Assembly: GCA_964347325.1 (NCBI GenBank)
Contig: CAYFYA010000001.1
Location: 1 to 64,000 of the forward strand
DNA from: JAJISG01 sp964347325
GTDB lineage: Archaea > Thermoplasmatota > Thermoplasmata > RBG-16-68-12 > JAJISG01
Direction: 5' to 3'
DNA length: 64,000 nucleotides
Part shown: positions 17,775 through 26,395 of the stretch, piece by piece
Layout of the letters: every line of letters starts with the position of its first letter
Position numbering within the stretch: position 1 is the stretch's first letter
Made by a program: the position numbers and the translations under genes
Notes under the pieces: model-generated
What the model saw: only the letters and a program-made list of their open reading frames with translations
Databases searched by the model: none
What the model was told of the DNA's origin: nothing

Positions 17775-18917
17775 ATGGCGAAAGTGAAGCTGGAGCAGGT
17801 TACGAAGCGGTTTGGGGACTTCACCGCGGTTCACGAGTTCAGCCTGGACATCCGGGACGGCGAGTTCGTGGTCCTCGTGGGTCCCAGTGGCTGTGGGAAG
17901 ACCACGATCCTTCGGATGATTGCTGGCTTGGAGGACGTCTCAGAGGGCGCCATCTACATCGATGGGGAGATGGTCAACGACGTCCACCCCAAGGACCGGG
18001 ACGTGGCCATGGTCTTCCAGAACTACGCCCTCTACCCCCACATGAACGTCTTCGACAACATGGCCTTCTCCCTCAAGCTCCGTCGCTTCATCGTATCCGG
18101 GCCCGACGGGCGACCGGTCTCCCGAAGGTTGCCGCGCGACGAGGTCGATCAGAGGGTCAAGCAAGCGGCGGAACTCTTGGGCATCGCGGATCAGCTGGAG
18201 AAAAAGCCCGTCCAGCTGAGCGGTGGTCAGCGGCAGAGGGTGGCCGTCGGCCGCAGCATCGTCCGCGACCCCAAGGTCTTCCTGTTCGACGAGCCTCTCA
18301 GCAATCTGGATGCGAAGCTGAGGGTGGCCATGCGCGCGGAGCTGTCGAAGCTGCATGGCAGGCTGGGGAGCACGATGATCTACGTGACCCACGACCAGGC
18401 AGAGGCCATGACGCTGGGGGACAGGGTTGTCGTTCTCAAGGACGGACGGGTCCAACAGGTGGCGGAACCGCAGTATCTCTACGACTATCCAGCAAACCTC
18501 TTCGTGGCGGGCTTCATCGGAAGCCCGGCCATGAACTTCCTCCCTGTAGACGTGCAGGCTCAGGACGGTTCCCTGTCTCTTCGTGCCCCCGGGTTTGCCC
18601 TCAGTGTGCCTGATGATACAGCTTCCAAGGCTCGCTCGTACCTCGGACGTGAAATCGTCATGGGGATCCGGCCCGAGGACATCTACCACGCTGAAGAGGG
18701 ATGGACGCCTGAGAAACCGGCCCGGGTTAGGGGTCGTGTTGAGGTGGCCGAGAACATGGGATCCGACGTCTTCCTCCACGTGGCAGCGGGGGACTCCCGC
18801 TTCCTGGCCCGTGTGGGAGGAGGAACGACGGCGCGTGTCGGGGATGAGGTGGACGTCATCTTCGACATGGAGAGGATTCACCTCTTCGATCCGACTACTC
18901 AGGGAGCCATCGCGTAA
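17775..18917 (+). CDS. MalK/UgpC-type sugar ABC transporter ATPase
   Basis: This 380-residue ATPase powers sugar import. The Walker A GPSGCGKTT is near residue 38, the Q-loop is in MVFQNYALYPHM, the ABC signature is LSGGQRQRVAVGRS, Walker B is VFLFDEPLSNLD, and the switch histidine is in YVTHDQAEAM. The C-terminal third is a TOBE-type regulatory domain with MGIRPEDIY. A short insertion around residues 100-120 (SGPDGRPVSRRLPRDE) lengthens the helical domain relative to E. coli MalK. It follows the fused permease by 4 nt and completes a one-permease, one-ATPase transporter, presumably with an ATPase homodimer below a monomeric fused permease. Confidence 0.93.
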   Translation: MAKVKLEQVTKRFGDFTAVHEFSLDIRDGEFVVLVGPSGCGKTTILRMIAGLEDVSEGAIYIDGEMVNDVHPKDRDVAMVFQNYALYPHMNVFDNMAFSLKLRRFIVSGPDGRPVSRRLPRDEVDQRVKQAAELLGIADQLEKKPVQLSGGQRQRVAVGRSIVRDPKVFLFDEPLSNLDAKLRVAMRAELSKLHGRLGSTMIYVTHDQAEAMTLGDRVVVLKDGRVQQVAEPQYLYDYPANLFVAGFIGSPAMNFLPVDVQAQDGSLSLRAPGFALSVPDDTASKARSYLGREIVMGIRPEDIYHAEEGWTPEKPARVRGRVEVAENMGSDVFLHVAAGDSRFLARVGGGTTARVGDEVDVIFDMERIHLFDPTTQGAIA

Positions 18918-18934
18918 TTGATGGGGCGTCACCT

Positions 18935-20395
18935 CTACCGCGGAAGGGCACACAGGGGGATAAGGGCGTAGTCTGGCCTGTACAGGGCCTCATAGTTCAA
19001 CTCGTAGAGGGCCTTCTCCAGCTCCCATGCCTGGATTAGGGTGGGTACTTCATTCTCCTCTCGGGGGAGGAGCGAGGGAGCCTTTCTGCGAAGGGCCCCC
19101 AGGTATGCATCCACCAAGGCCTCTCTCTGCAGGTCCTCCCAGGAGTTGAGTCTCCTCAGGGTCTCCTCCGAAGCATCTCCCGCGGCGAGCCTCAACTCAA
19201 CGCGCCGGGCCTTCCGTCCCAGGCTCTGCCTGAGGGCGGCGTGCTTGATGTAGGATAGGGACCGAAGCAGGGTAGCAAGATCCCGTAGAGGGCTGTTTCT
19301 CACCCATTTCTCCCCCGCGGGTCTAATCGGCTCCCCCTCGAAGTCCACGAAGAAGGGCTCCTCCTTGGAGAGGAGGACCTGCTCAAGGTGCAGGTCGTCG
19401 TGGATGTGTATGGAGGGCCAGCCCTCCGCCCGCCTGAGGTTCTCCAGCCCCGCTCTTATGGCTCCCTCCCGCATCTCGAGGAGTTCGCCTAGTTCATCCG
19501 TGGGAGGACCCGACCTGGAGAGGATTCTCTTCGAGGCTGCGTAGTACCCTAGACCTCTGCCAATCTGGTTCTCCAGCTGACGTCTCGTCAGAGTCTGGGG
19601 GACGAAGCGGGGTAGATCCGAGGCCCCCAAGGCTCTGTGCAGTCCGGCCAAGCTCTCCCCGAGCTTCCTGAGGATCGCCCACTGCGTCAGCGAACCCCCC
19701 CGACTCTCCATCTCGGCGAGTCTCTCCATCACGAGCCCTCCGAGATCTCCGTCAGAAGGCTGAAAGCTCAAGAGGACCGCCAAATACGTTTCGTCACGGC
19801 TGGCTACAGAGCCAAGGAGGGTTGGGGCCCCAGGGTAGCCCTGGTCGGTCAGGAACTCCAGAAGCACCGGCTCCCTGGATGCCCTCTCCAGCTTCCGAAG
19901 GGATTTGAGGAGCACGAGCCTCTCGGCGTCCTCGATGACGACAGAGACGTTGGTGGTCTTCCCCGCTGCCAAGAGACGAGGAGCCGAGACGATTGTGAGG
20001 GGCGGTCCCCGAAAGGTGAGAGGCCTCCCGCCAACTGTCTCCATCTTGAAGTCACTCGCCATTAGTCTGAGGAGCACGGAGCAGTAGGACTCTGCCTGCT
20101 CGCCCTCTTGAAAGAAAGCCTGGCCTCCCATAGCGTCGAAGGGCTCATATTCTCCCGCTGAGGGCCTCTGGGCAGTCAATACGAGAGGGAGCTGAAACTC
20201 CTCGTCCCCTGACTTCACGAACAGGATGACCTGGGCCTCGTGCGGCGAGGCATCCAACGTCAGGCAGTCGACGACCTCAATGTCGGCGGTCCACCCCAGG
20301 GGGAACCACCTCCTCCGGGAGATCCAATCGCGAAAGGCCCCGCTGTGAGACCACTCCAGGAAAGCCGTCAGCAGGTCTGACTCCAAGGGGCCCAA
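18935..20395 (-). CDS. mak: Maltokinase (Pep2/Mak-like), ATP:maltose 1-phosphotransferase
   Basis: This 486-residue kinase has the layout of mycobacterial maltokinases. An N-terminal cap includes RRRWFPLGW, followed by an aminoglycoside-phosphotransferase-like kinase core. The catalytic loop and metal site read IHDDLHLEQVLL near 345 and FFVDFEGEP near 362, directly followed by SPLRDLATLLRSLSY. The C terminus has WELEKALYELNYEALYRPDY, matching the family ending. The known reaction is ATP plus maltose giving alpha-maltose-1-phosphate; a related family member acts on glucosamine. It lies 1 nt downstream of a GlgM-like glycosyltransferase on the same strand, convergent with the sugar importer. 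Function as a maltokinase is well supported by motifs and context but not proven. Confidence 0.85.
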   Translation of the reverse strand: MGPLESDLLTAFLEWSHSGAFRDWISRRRWFPLGWTADIEVVDCLTLDASPHEAQVILFVKSGDEEFQLPLVLTAQRPSAGEYEPFDAMGGQAFFQEGEQAESYCSVLLRLMASDFKMETVGGRPLTFRGPPLTIVSAPRLLAAGKTTNVSVVIEDAERLVLLKSLRKLERASREPVLLEFLTDQGYPGAPTLLGSVASRDETYLAVLLSFQPSDGDLGGLVMERLAEMESRGGSLTQWAILRKLGESLAGLHRALGASDLPRFVPQTLTRRQLENQIGRGLGYYAASKRILSRSGPPTDELGELLEMREGAIRAGLENLRRAEGWPSIHIHDDLHLEQVLLSKEEPFFVDFEGEPIRPAGEKWVRNSPLRDLATLLRSLSYIKHAALRQSLGRKARRVELRLAAGDASEETLRRLNSWEDLQREALVDAYLGALRRKAPSLLPREENEVPTLIQAWELEKALYELNYEALYRPDYALIPLCALPR

Positions 20396-20396
20396 T

Positions 20397-21542
20397 TCAC
20401 AGCAAGCTCCTGTACAACTCCACGGTCCTTTCGGCCACGGTCTTCCAGGTGAAGTGCTTCTCCACCCGCATCCTTCCCTTTTTCCCCATATCCTCGCGGA
20501 GCTTTGAATCCGCCATCAGGGTATCGATGGCTTTGGCCAGAGCTCTCGGGTCCTCCGGGGGAACCAGGACTCCCGTCTTCCCATCCCGGACGACCCCTGC
20601 TATGCCTCCCACCTCGGTGGCCACCACAGGTCTCTCACAGGCCATGGCCTCCAGGTTGATGATGCCAAAGGGCTCATAGCGCGATGGGCAGACAAAGACC
20701 TCGCAGGAGGAGTAGAGGGCCACAGCCTCCTCATGGGTGACCATCCTGTTGATCCAGCGAATCCCAGCCAATCCTCGTAATGCTTCCGAGAGCTCGTCGA
20801 CAAGTTCCGTAGTGTCCGCTGGCCCGGTGACGAGGACGAGGTTCGACTTCGCCTTGAGGGCCTTGAAGGCCTCCACCAGGTCGAAGATGCCCTTCTGCCT
20901 GCTCAAGCGTCCTAGGAACAGGATGTAAGGGACCTCAACGCCAAGCCTCTCGAGGACGGAGGGATCTTCCCTCCTCCTGTAGGCCGTCGCGTCGACGCCG
21001 TTGGGGATGACGTGGACCCTCTCCGCTGGTATGCCATAGTGCTTCTGGATGTCCGCCGACATCTCCTCGGAGACCGCCACCACCGCATCGCACGCCCCGA
21101 GTCCATTCTCCTCCACCCACGAGCTCAACCTGTACCCCCGTCCAAGCTGCTCCTCCTTCCATGGCCTGAGGGGCTCCAGGGAGTGGACGGTGGCCACCAG
21201 CTTCGTGTCGTACAGCCTCTTGGCTACCATCCCGGCGAAGCTCATGTACCAGGTGTGGGTGTGCACCACATCGGTGTCGAAAGGATCTGCCACGATGTTC
21301 ACGTTCAGCGAGAGAACCTCCACCGCCTTCCCCTCCCGATCCTCTGGCCCCTTGGGGAGGGTCGGATAGTATCGGCGAATACGGACACCTTCCATATCTT
21401 CCGCGGGGTGGAGGGTTCTCACCTCCAGGTCCACCATGTGTCTGAGTTGCGAGGCCATGTGCAAGACGTGGACCCCGGCGCCACCGTAGATCCTGGGCGG
21501 GAACTCGTAGGTGAGAAGGCTGACCTTCAACGCCTCCCCCAT
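20397..21542 (-). CDS. glgM: GT4 glycosyltransferase, GlgM/actinobacterial GlgA-like (alpha-maltose-1-phosphate or glucan synthase)
   Basis: This 381-residue GT-B fold enzyme resembles actinobacterial GlgM more than classical GT5 GlgA. Diagnostic stretches are EFPPRIYGGAGVHV near the start, VVHTHTWYMSFAG, TVHSLEPLRPWKEEQLGRGY, LSSWVEENG, and VCPSRYEPFGIINLEAMAC in the nucleotide-sugar site. In mycobacteria GlgM joins ADP-glucose to glucose-1-phosphate to give alpha-maltose-1-phosphate and can also extend glucans. The maltokinase gene begins 1 nt past its stop, and that enzyme makes the same metabolite. The ATG at 21540-21542 fits the family N terminus; an in-frame ATG at 21602 would add 20 non-conserved residues. 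Activity as a maltose-1-phosphate synthase is inferred; a plain glycogen synthase is the alternative. Confidence 0.8.
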   Translation of the reverse strand: MGEALKVSLLTYEFPPRIYGGAGVHVLHMASQLRHMVDLEVRTLHPAEDMEGVRIRRYYPTLPKGPEDREGKAVEVLSLNVNIVADPFDTDVVHTHTWYMSFAGMVAKRLYDTKLVATVHSLEPLRPWKEEQLGRGYRLSSWVEENGLGACDAVVAVSEEMSADIQKHYGIPAERVHVIPNGVDATAYRRREDPSVLERLGVEVPYILFLGRLSRQKGIFDLVEAFKALKAKSNLVLVTGPADTTELVDELSEALRGLAGIRWINRMVTHEEAVALYSSCEVFVCPSRYEPFGIINLEAMACERPVVATEVGGIAGVVRDGKTGVLVPPEDPRALAKAIDTLMADSKLREDMGKKGRMRVEKHFTWKTVAERTVELYRSLL

Positions 21543-21611
21543 TCGTGGTCGGCCCTTAAACCTGTGTCGAGGGGGCAACACTTTAGTGAGCCCTGCCGCC
21601 ATCGGAGGCCC

Positions 21612-21926
21612 ATGGCCCTCCTCGATACGCTCCTCCCGATCCTCCTGACGGCCCTCTTCTTCATTGCCATCCTGATTGTCCCCCTCTTCATCCTACCGGA
21701 GCTGCTGCTTCGACGCGGCCTCGAGGAGTGGAAGACCCGGGCGGTGGGCTGGGCCTTCTTCGCCGCTCTGATCCCGACGCTGGTGATCCTTTTCGGAAGC
21801 TGGCGGCCCGCCCTCTCGGATCTGACGCGCTGGGAAGTCTACCTCGGCTTCGGTGCCATCGCCTTCGCCGCGTGGTGGGACATTCGGAGGGCTCGAAAGC
21901 TGGCAGCCAGAGGGTCAGGTCGATAA
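21612..21926 (+). CDS. Small three-helix membrane protein, function unknown
   Basis: The product is a 104-residue hydrophobic protein with three predicted membrane helices at about 5-33, 44-62 and 73-90, joined by short charged loops (RRGLEEWKTR, SDLTRWE) and ending in a basic tail. I do not recognise the family. The ATG at 21612 has GGAGG 4 nt upstream. It is divergent from the GT4 gene and lies upstream of the ADP-dependent kinase gene, from which it is separated by a TATA-like TTAAGG, so it may be transcribed separately. Confidence 0.6.
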   Translation: MALLDTLLPILLTALFFIAILIVPLFILPELLLRRGLEEWKTRAVGWAFFAALIPTLVILFGSWRPALSDLTRWEVYLGFGAIAFAAWWDIRRARKLAARGSGR

Positions 21927-21982
21927 GAAAGGCTTAAGGAACTCGCTCCCCCTTGCCGCCACGGAGGGCGGGTGCGTCTTCG

Positions 21983-23329
21983 TTGGACGAGGCCATTGTC
22001 AAGGGGTGGGAGGAGAAGTACGAGGCGGCGTCCAAGACCAACCCCTTGGAGGGCGCAAGGGCCCTCCTGGCCTATAACTCCGTCATCGACAAGGTCCGGC
22101 CGCTGGATGAGGGAGTGCTGGGTGACCTAAGGGTACCGGAGGAGGTGCCGCCCCTCTTCACGAAGACGGCGGAGGACCTGGATGATCTCGCCCAAGCCCT
22201 CTTCTACTCCATCTCCAACGGACTCGCCCTGGAGGTTCTCTGTTCCCCGGGGGTCATCGGGTTCCTCGACGGGGTCGGCGGCTACGAGGACAGGCCCGGT
22301 GGACAGGTCCTTACCGTCGCCCGACTCTTGTCGGACTTCGGTGCGTCAAGGATTATCGTCCACCCAGACAGGTTCGACCGAAGAATGGCCTCCCTCTACC
22401 GAGGGAGCCTGGCCGAGGTCTCGCTTCGAGAGGGAGAAACCGTCGAGTTCGCCAAGGCCGAGGAGTTCTACTGGGACTGCTCCCCGGAGGTTCACTACAT
22501 ACTGGAATTCCCCGCCGGGCTGTCCTTCGGTGCCCAGGCCGCCCCAAGGCCCAACCGCTTCATAGCTGCCCCGAAGACCAAGATTCTCTTCCATCGCGGA
22601 TGGGAGGATTCCCTATCCGCCGTGAGCCAGGAGTGTGACCTCTTCTTCATAGCGGGGTTGAACCACATGGGGGAGGACTACGAGACCAGCTTTCAGACCG
22701 TCCGCCGTCACATCATGACCGCGAAGGCCGTCAATCCCTCCCTCAAAGTGCATTTGGAGGTAACCTCCGTCCCCGACCTAAGGAAGAGAGAGGCGATTGT
22801 CGAACAGATTCTACCGCTTGTGGACAGCTTGGGCCTGAATGAGACCGAGTTGGCGGACCTGGCCTTCCTCCTGGGGCTGCCGGACTGGGAAAGGGTGCGT
22901 GACGACCCGATTCTTCAGCTGGAGGCCATGAAGATCATGGCGGCCCTGGGAGTCAGGAGGGTCCACATGCACACTCTGGGATACTACCTCTGCCTCAGCC
23001 CCAATCCCGCGGAGGCGGTCCGTTCAGGTCTGCTCTTCGCTAGCTTAATAGGGAGCGTTCGCGCCTCGACGGGGCAGGTCCGGGGACCCAAGGATCTTTC
23101 CAAGGCCAAGAGGCTGCCGGTGGCGGAGAGGGGTTTTGGGGAGCTCGCGAAGCTCTGCGACCAGCTCGGACTGAAGGGTCGCGCCCGTCGAGAGCTGGAG
23201 GAGGAGGGGTGGTGCCGGGATGAGGACCTGGTGGCGATACCCACGAAGCTTGTGACTGGACCGAAGTACACGGTGGGACTGGGCGACGTGATCTCCGGTG
23301 CATCCATCTTCTCCGAGGTCTGGGAGTGA
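21983..23329 (+). CDS. ADP-dependent glucokinase/phosphofructokinase
   Basis: This enzyme of about 448 residues belongs to the archaeal ADP-dependent sugar kinase family (ADP-GK/ADP-PFK), which uses ADP instead of ATP to phosphorylate glucose or fructose-6-phosphate. Features include AYNSVIDKV near the N terminus (the NxxxD sugar-site motif), FFIAGLNHMGEDY, HLEVTSVPDLRKR, GLNETELADL, and the C-terminal VGLGDVIS with the catalytic aspartate in GxGD. The start is uncertain: TTG 21983 fits the family N terminus and follows GGAGG by 15 nt, while TTG 21953 adds ten residues. Glucose released from imported maltodextrin would be its natural substrate here. Glucokinase versus phosphofructokinase cannot be separated with confidence. 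Confidence 0.85.
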   Translation: MDEAIVKGWEEKYEAASKTNPLEGARALLAYNSVIDKVRPLDEGVLGDLRVPEEVPPLFTKTAEDLDDLAQALFYSISNGLALEVLCSPGVIGFLDGVGGYEDRPGGQVLTVARLLSDFGASRIIVHPDRFDRRMASLYRGSLAEVSLREGETVEFAKAEEFYWDCSPEVHYILEFPAGLSFGAQAAPRPNRFIAAPKTKILFHRGWEDSLSAVSQECDLFFIAGLNHMGEDYETSFQTVRRHIMTAKAVNPSLKVHLEVTSVPDLRKREAIVEQILPLVDSLGLNETELADLAFLLGLPDWERVRDDPILQLEAMKIMAALGVRRVHMHTLGYYLCLSPNPAEAVRSGLLFASLIGSVRASTGQVRGPKDLSKAKRLPVAERGFGELAKLCDQLGLKGRARRELEEEGWCRDEDLVAIPTKLVTGPKYTVGLGDVISGASIFSEVWE

Positions 23330-23374
23330 GGAGCACAGGGTTAAAAACCGATTGCCGGTAACCCTGCCAGTACC

Positions 23375-24790
23375 ATGAGAGTCCTCTTCGCGGCGAGCGA
23401 GGTCTACCCTTTCGCCAAGGTCGGTGGGTTGGGAGACGTCGCGGGCTCCCTCCCCAAGGCCGTCGCGGCGCTGGGGCACGAGGTGAACGTGATCATGCCT
23501 CGCTACCGGGGCGTGGACAGGTGGAGGGTTGACCTCGGACCCTTCGATGTCCCCATGGGGGACCGGAAGGAGGTCGCGGCCCTGAAAGAGGGAAACCTGA
23601 CCCCCGACGTGCCCATCTTCCTGCTGGACCACCCGGGATACTTCGACCGGGAGAGGGTGTATAGGTACGAGGACGACGGCAACAGGTACGCCTTCTTTTG
23701 TCGAGCCGTCCTCGAAGCCTGCAGACATGTCCACTTCCATCCGGACGTCATTCACTGCAACGATTGGCATACTGGCCTGGTCCCCGCCTTCCTCAAGGCC
23801 CAATACGCTGGGGACGAGGCTCTCTCTCGGACGAAGACCCTGTTCACCATTCACAACCTGATGTATCAGGGCAGCTTTCCAATGAGCCTCCTGGACTACA
23901 TCGGTCTCCCGCCGGAGATGGCCTCACAAGGCGTCCTGGCACACGAAGGCAAGGTCAACTTCATGAAGGCGGCGATAACCCAGGCCGATGCTGTCAACAC
24001 CGTGAGCGAGACCTATTCCAAAGAGATTCAGACCCCCGAGTTTGGCTTTAAGCTCGACACGGTCCTGAGAGAGAACCGAGACAAGCTTCACGGCGTCTCC
24101 AATGGACTGGACTATGGGGTGTGGAACCCTCGGGCCGACCCCTTCATCCCCAAGTCTTACGATCCCGCGGATTCGCGGGCGAAGGAGGCAAACAAGCGGG
24201 AGCTGCAGCGGGAGCTGGCACTCCCCTCGGAGAGAGAACTCCTTCTGGGATCTGTGGGCCGCCTGACGGTCCAGAAGGGCATAGATATCCTCATGGATGC
24301 GATTCCCGATATGTTGTCGCATAAGCTACAATTAGTCCTCCTAGGGACTGGACAGGAGACGTACGAGGAGGGCCTTCGCGCTTGGGATAAGAAGGATCCC
24401 AGGATCTCTGTCAACCTTCGCTACGATGAGGCGCTTGCCCACAGAATCTATGCCGGGGTCGACGCCTTCCTCATGCCCTCTCGCTTCGAACCCTGCGGAC
24501 TGGGCCAGCTCATCAGCATGCGGTACGGCACAGTTCCCATTGTGAGAGGGACTGGAGGTCTGGCGGACACGGTCCAGGACCACTCGGAGGGGGAGGAGCA
24601 CGCCACTGGCTTCGTCTTCGAGGAGTACAGCTCCAAGGCTCTCATGGGTGCTGTCGACAGGGCCGTGGCGGTCTACCATCGAAAGGCCGATTGGCACAGG
24701 CTCAAGGAGAACTGTGCTAAGCAGGACTTCTCATGGGAGCGGTCTGCGAAGACCTACGGCGAACTCTACGCGAGGCTCACCGCCCCTTGA
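23375..24790 (+). CDS. glgA: Glycogen synthase (GT5 GlgA)
   Basis: This 471-residue GT5 glycogen/starch synthase transfers glucose from ADP- or UDP-glucose to an alpha-1,4-glucan. The nucleotide-sugar motif KVGGLGDV is at residues 15-22, HCNDWHTGLVPAFL is near 129-142, a short KGID segment follows the interdomain hinge, and the second donor-site motif MPSRFEPCGLGQ is near 366-377. STGGLADTV-like sequence (RGTGGLADTV) follows. The ATG at 23375 has a TATA-like TTAAAAA about 30 nt upstream (from 23341). Its 3' end overlaps the 3' end of galT by 25 bp on the opposite strand. The genome therefore carries both a GT5 and a GT4 glucan-type synthase within 4 kb. Confidence 0.92.
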   Translation: MRVLFAASEVYPFAKVGGLGDVAGSLPKAVAALGHEVNVIMPRYRGVDRWRVDLGPFDVPMGDRKEVAALKEGNLTPDVPIFLLDHPGYFDRERVYRYEDDGNRYAFFCRAVLEACRHVHFHPDVIHCNDWHTGLVPAFLKAQYAGDEALSRTKTLFTIHNLMYQGSFPMSLLDYIGLPPEMASQGVLAHEGKVNFMKAAITQADAVNTVSETYSKEIQTPEFGFKLDTVLRENRDKLHGVSNGLDYGVWNPRADPFIPKSYDPADSRAKEANKRELQRELALPSERELLLGSVGRLTVQKGIDILMDAIPDMLSHKLQLVLLGTGQETYEEGLRAWDKKDPRISVNLRYDEALAHRIYAGVDAFLMPSRFEPCGLGQLISMRYGTVPIVRGTGGLADTVQDHSEGEEHATGFVFEEYSSKALMGAVDRAVAVYHRKADWHRLKENCAKQDFSWERSAKTYGELYARLTAP

Positions 24791-25782
24791 CCCTCCCTCA
24801 GCATCCTGGCGGCGTCCTCGGGTGGGACGGAGTTGATGTAGAAGCCGGTCCCCCGCTCGAAGCCCGCCGTGTGGGTGAGCCTGGGGGTGACCTCGATGTG
24901 CCAGTGGTAGTAGCTGTAGTCTCTCCCGTCGCAGGGAGCTGTATGGATGTAGTAGTTGAAGGGAGGATCGTTCAGGAGATTGGCTACCCTGGAGAAGATA
25001 TCCTTCATCATTCCGGCGAGAATGTACCTCTCCTCATCGCTCGTGTCCTCGAAGTGCACTTCATGGGCCTTGGGTAGTATCCAGATCTCAAAGGGGTATC
25101 GGGCGGCGTAGGGTGACAGGGCCAGGAAGAAGTCGTTCTGCGTGATGATCCGCTCCGATGCATCGAGCTCGTCCTTGATGACCTCGTCGTAGATGCAGGA
25201 ACCGCCGGTATCCTCGTAGAAGGTCCTGGAGGCCCGCAGCTCGTCCATGATCCGCCTTGGAATGATGGGAGTGGCGATGAGCTGGCTATGGGGGTGGGCG
25301 ATGGTCGCACCGGCTCCAGCTCCGTGGTTCTTGAAGATTAGAATGTACTTGAAGCGTCTATCCTTTGTGAGGTCGAGATATCGGTCCTTGTAGGCGCACA
25401 CGAACTCGTAGATCTGCTTATCGTCAAGGGAGGATATGTTACCCATGTGATCTGGAGTTTCAACGATGACCTCGTGGGCTCCTACGCCGTTTACGGCCTG
25501 AAAGACCTGGGACACCTTCCTCTTGACCTCCCCCTCGATGATCAGGGCAGGATACTTGTTGGGGACGCAGCGAACCCACCATCCCGGGCCGTTGGCCTCC
25601 CCGTCCTTTCTGTACGCCAGGACCTCCGGAGGGGTCATGTGCTCGTTGCCCGGACAGAAGGGACAATCGGGAGCCTCCGTCGTCTCCGTCGCAGGTCCCT
25701 TAGTCTGGATGGGTCGCTGTGACCTGGAGGACGAGAAGACCACCCAAGTATCCGTGATGTAGTCCTTGCGGAGTTCTGGCAT
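24766..25782 (-). CDS. galT: Galactose-1-phosphate uridylyltransferase
   Basis: This 338-residue enzyme of the Leloir pathway exchanges UMP between UDP-glucose and galactose-1-phosphate. The active-site motif AHPHSQ near residue 160 supplies the nucleophilic histidine, and CPFCPG near 43 is the usual zinc-binding pair. ILPKAHEVHFED and HWHIEVTPRL are further family segments. ATG 25782 is chosen over an upstream in-frame start because MPELRKDYIT is the conserved N terminus and TATTTTAAG lies about 40 nt upstream. Some archaeal members accept other sugar-1-phosphates, so a role in general nucleotide-sugar supply for the glycogen genes is also possible. Confidence 0.92.
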   Translation of the reverse strand: MPELRKDYITDTWVVFSSSRSQRPIQTKGPATETTEAPDCPFCPGNEHMTPPEVLAYRKDGEANGPGWWVRCVPNKYPALIIEGEVKRKVSQVFQAVNGVGAHEVIVETPDHMGNISSLDDKQIYEFVCAYKDRYLDLTKDRRFKYILIFKNHGAGAGATIAHPHSQLIATPIIPRRIMDELRASRTFYEDTGGSCIYDEVIKDELDASERIITQNDFFLALSPYAARYPFEIWILPKAHEVHFEDTSDEERYILAGMMKDIFSRVANLLNDPPFNYYIHTAPCDGRDYSYYHWHIEVTPRLTHTAGFERGTGFYINSVPPEDAARMLREGQGAVSLA

Positions 25783-25853
25783 GCTCCACGCCTTGTCGTT
25801 GACCAGACGTGAGGTGCTTAAAATACCTGCGGCCCCGGTGCGGAGAACCGGAA

Positions 25854-26387
25854 TCACTCATCCGTCACGACGAAGCCCCTTCCCCTCGGCTCCATGACGG
25901 GCAAGTAGTCGTCCCTGAAGGCCATGTCCGCGGGGAGTTCGTCGAACCAGCGCACCTCTAGCACCCCCCTCCCCGGCTCAATCGCGCAGTCCCGCGTGGC
26001 TCCTACGAACTGGAAGAAGAATCCGCGGACCTCCTCCCTACCGTCCGTCACCGTGAAGTCAAAGACGTATGTGAGGTCGAGGATCTCCGCCTCTATGCCG
26101 GTTTCCTCCCTGACCTCCCTCAGGAACGTCTCCTCCGGTTCCTCGCCTTCGAGGGCCATTCCACCAGGAGTCGTCCAGATCTCCTGGCCGTCGGCTAGGG
26201 GGTGTTCCCGGATGAGGAGGACCTCTCCCTTGGAGTTCCAGACGAGGCCCGCGGCGCCCAGCAAGCCTCCCCGGAGGGATTGGAGGTCTAGTACTCTGCT
26301 CGGCGAAGCGGTGACGGTTCTCCGCCTGGTGGGAACTTCCCCGTACTTCTGGACCGTGGCCTTGAGGTGTTCTGGGAGCTCCATCAT
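25854..26387 (-). CDS. Nudix hydrolase
   Basis: This 177-residue protein contains a complete Nudix box, GMALEGEEPEETFLREVREE followed by TGI, at about residues 76-98. The box binds Mg2+ and catalyses hydrolysis of nucleoside diphosphate-X compounds. The flanking sheet regions (LLIREHPLADGQEIWTTPGG before, FFFQFVGA after) fit the fold. ATG 26387 or 26384 are both possible and follow GAGGAG. The gene starts 8 nt after the stop of deoxyhypusine synthase, so the two are probably co-transcribed. Likely substrates include ADP-ribose or oxidised nucleotides; specificity is not visible. Confidence 0.85.
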   Translation of the reverse strand: MMELPEHLKATVQKYGEVPTRRRTVTASPSRVLDLQSLRGGLLGAAGLVWNSKGEVLLIREHPLADGQEIWTTPGGMALEGEEPEETFLREVREETGIEAEILDLTYVFDFTVTDGREEVRGFFFQFVGATRDCAIEPGRGVLEVRWFDELPADMAFRDDYLPVMEPRGRGFVVTDE

Positions 26388-26395
26388 CCAACTCC

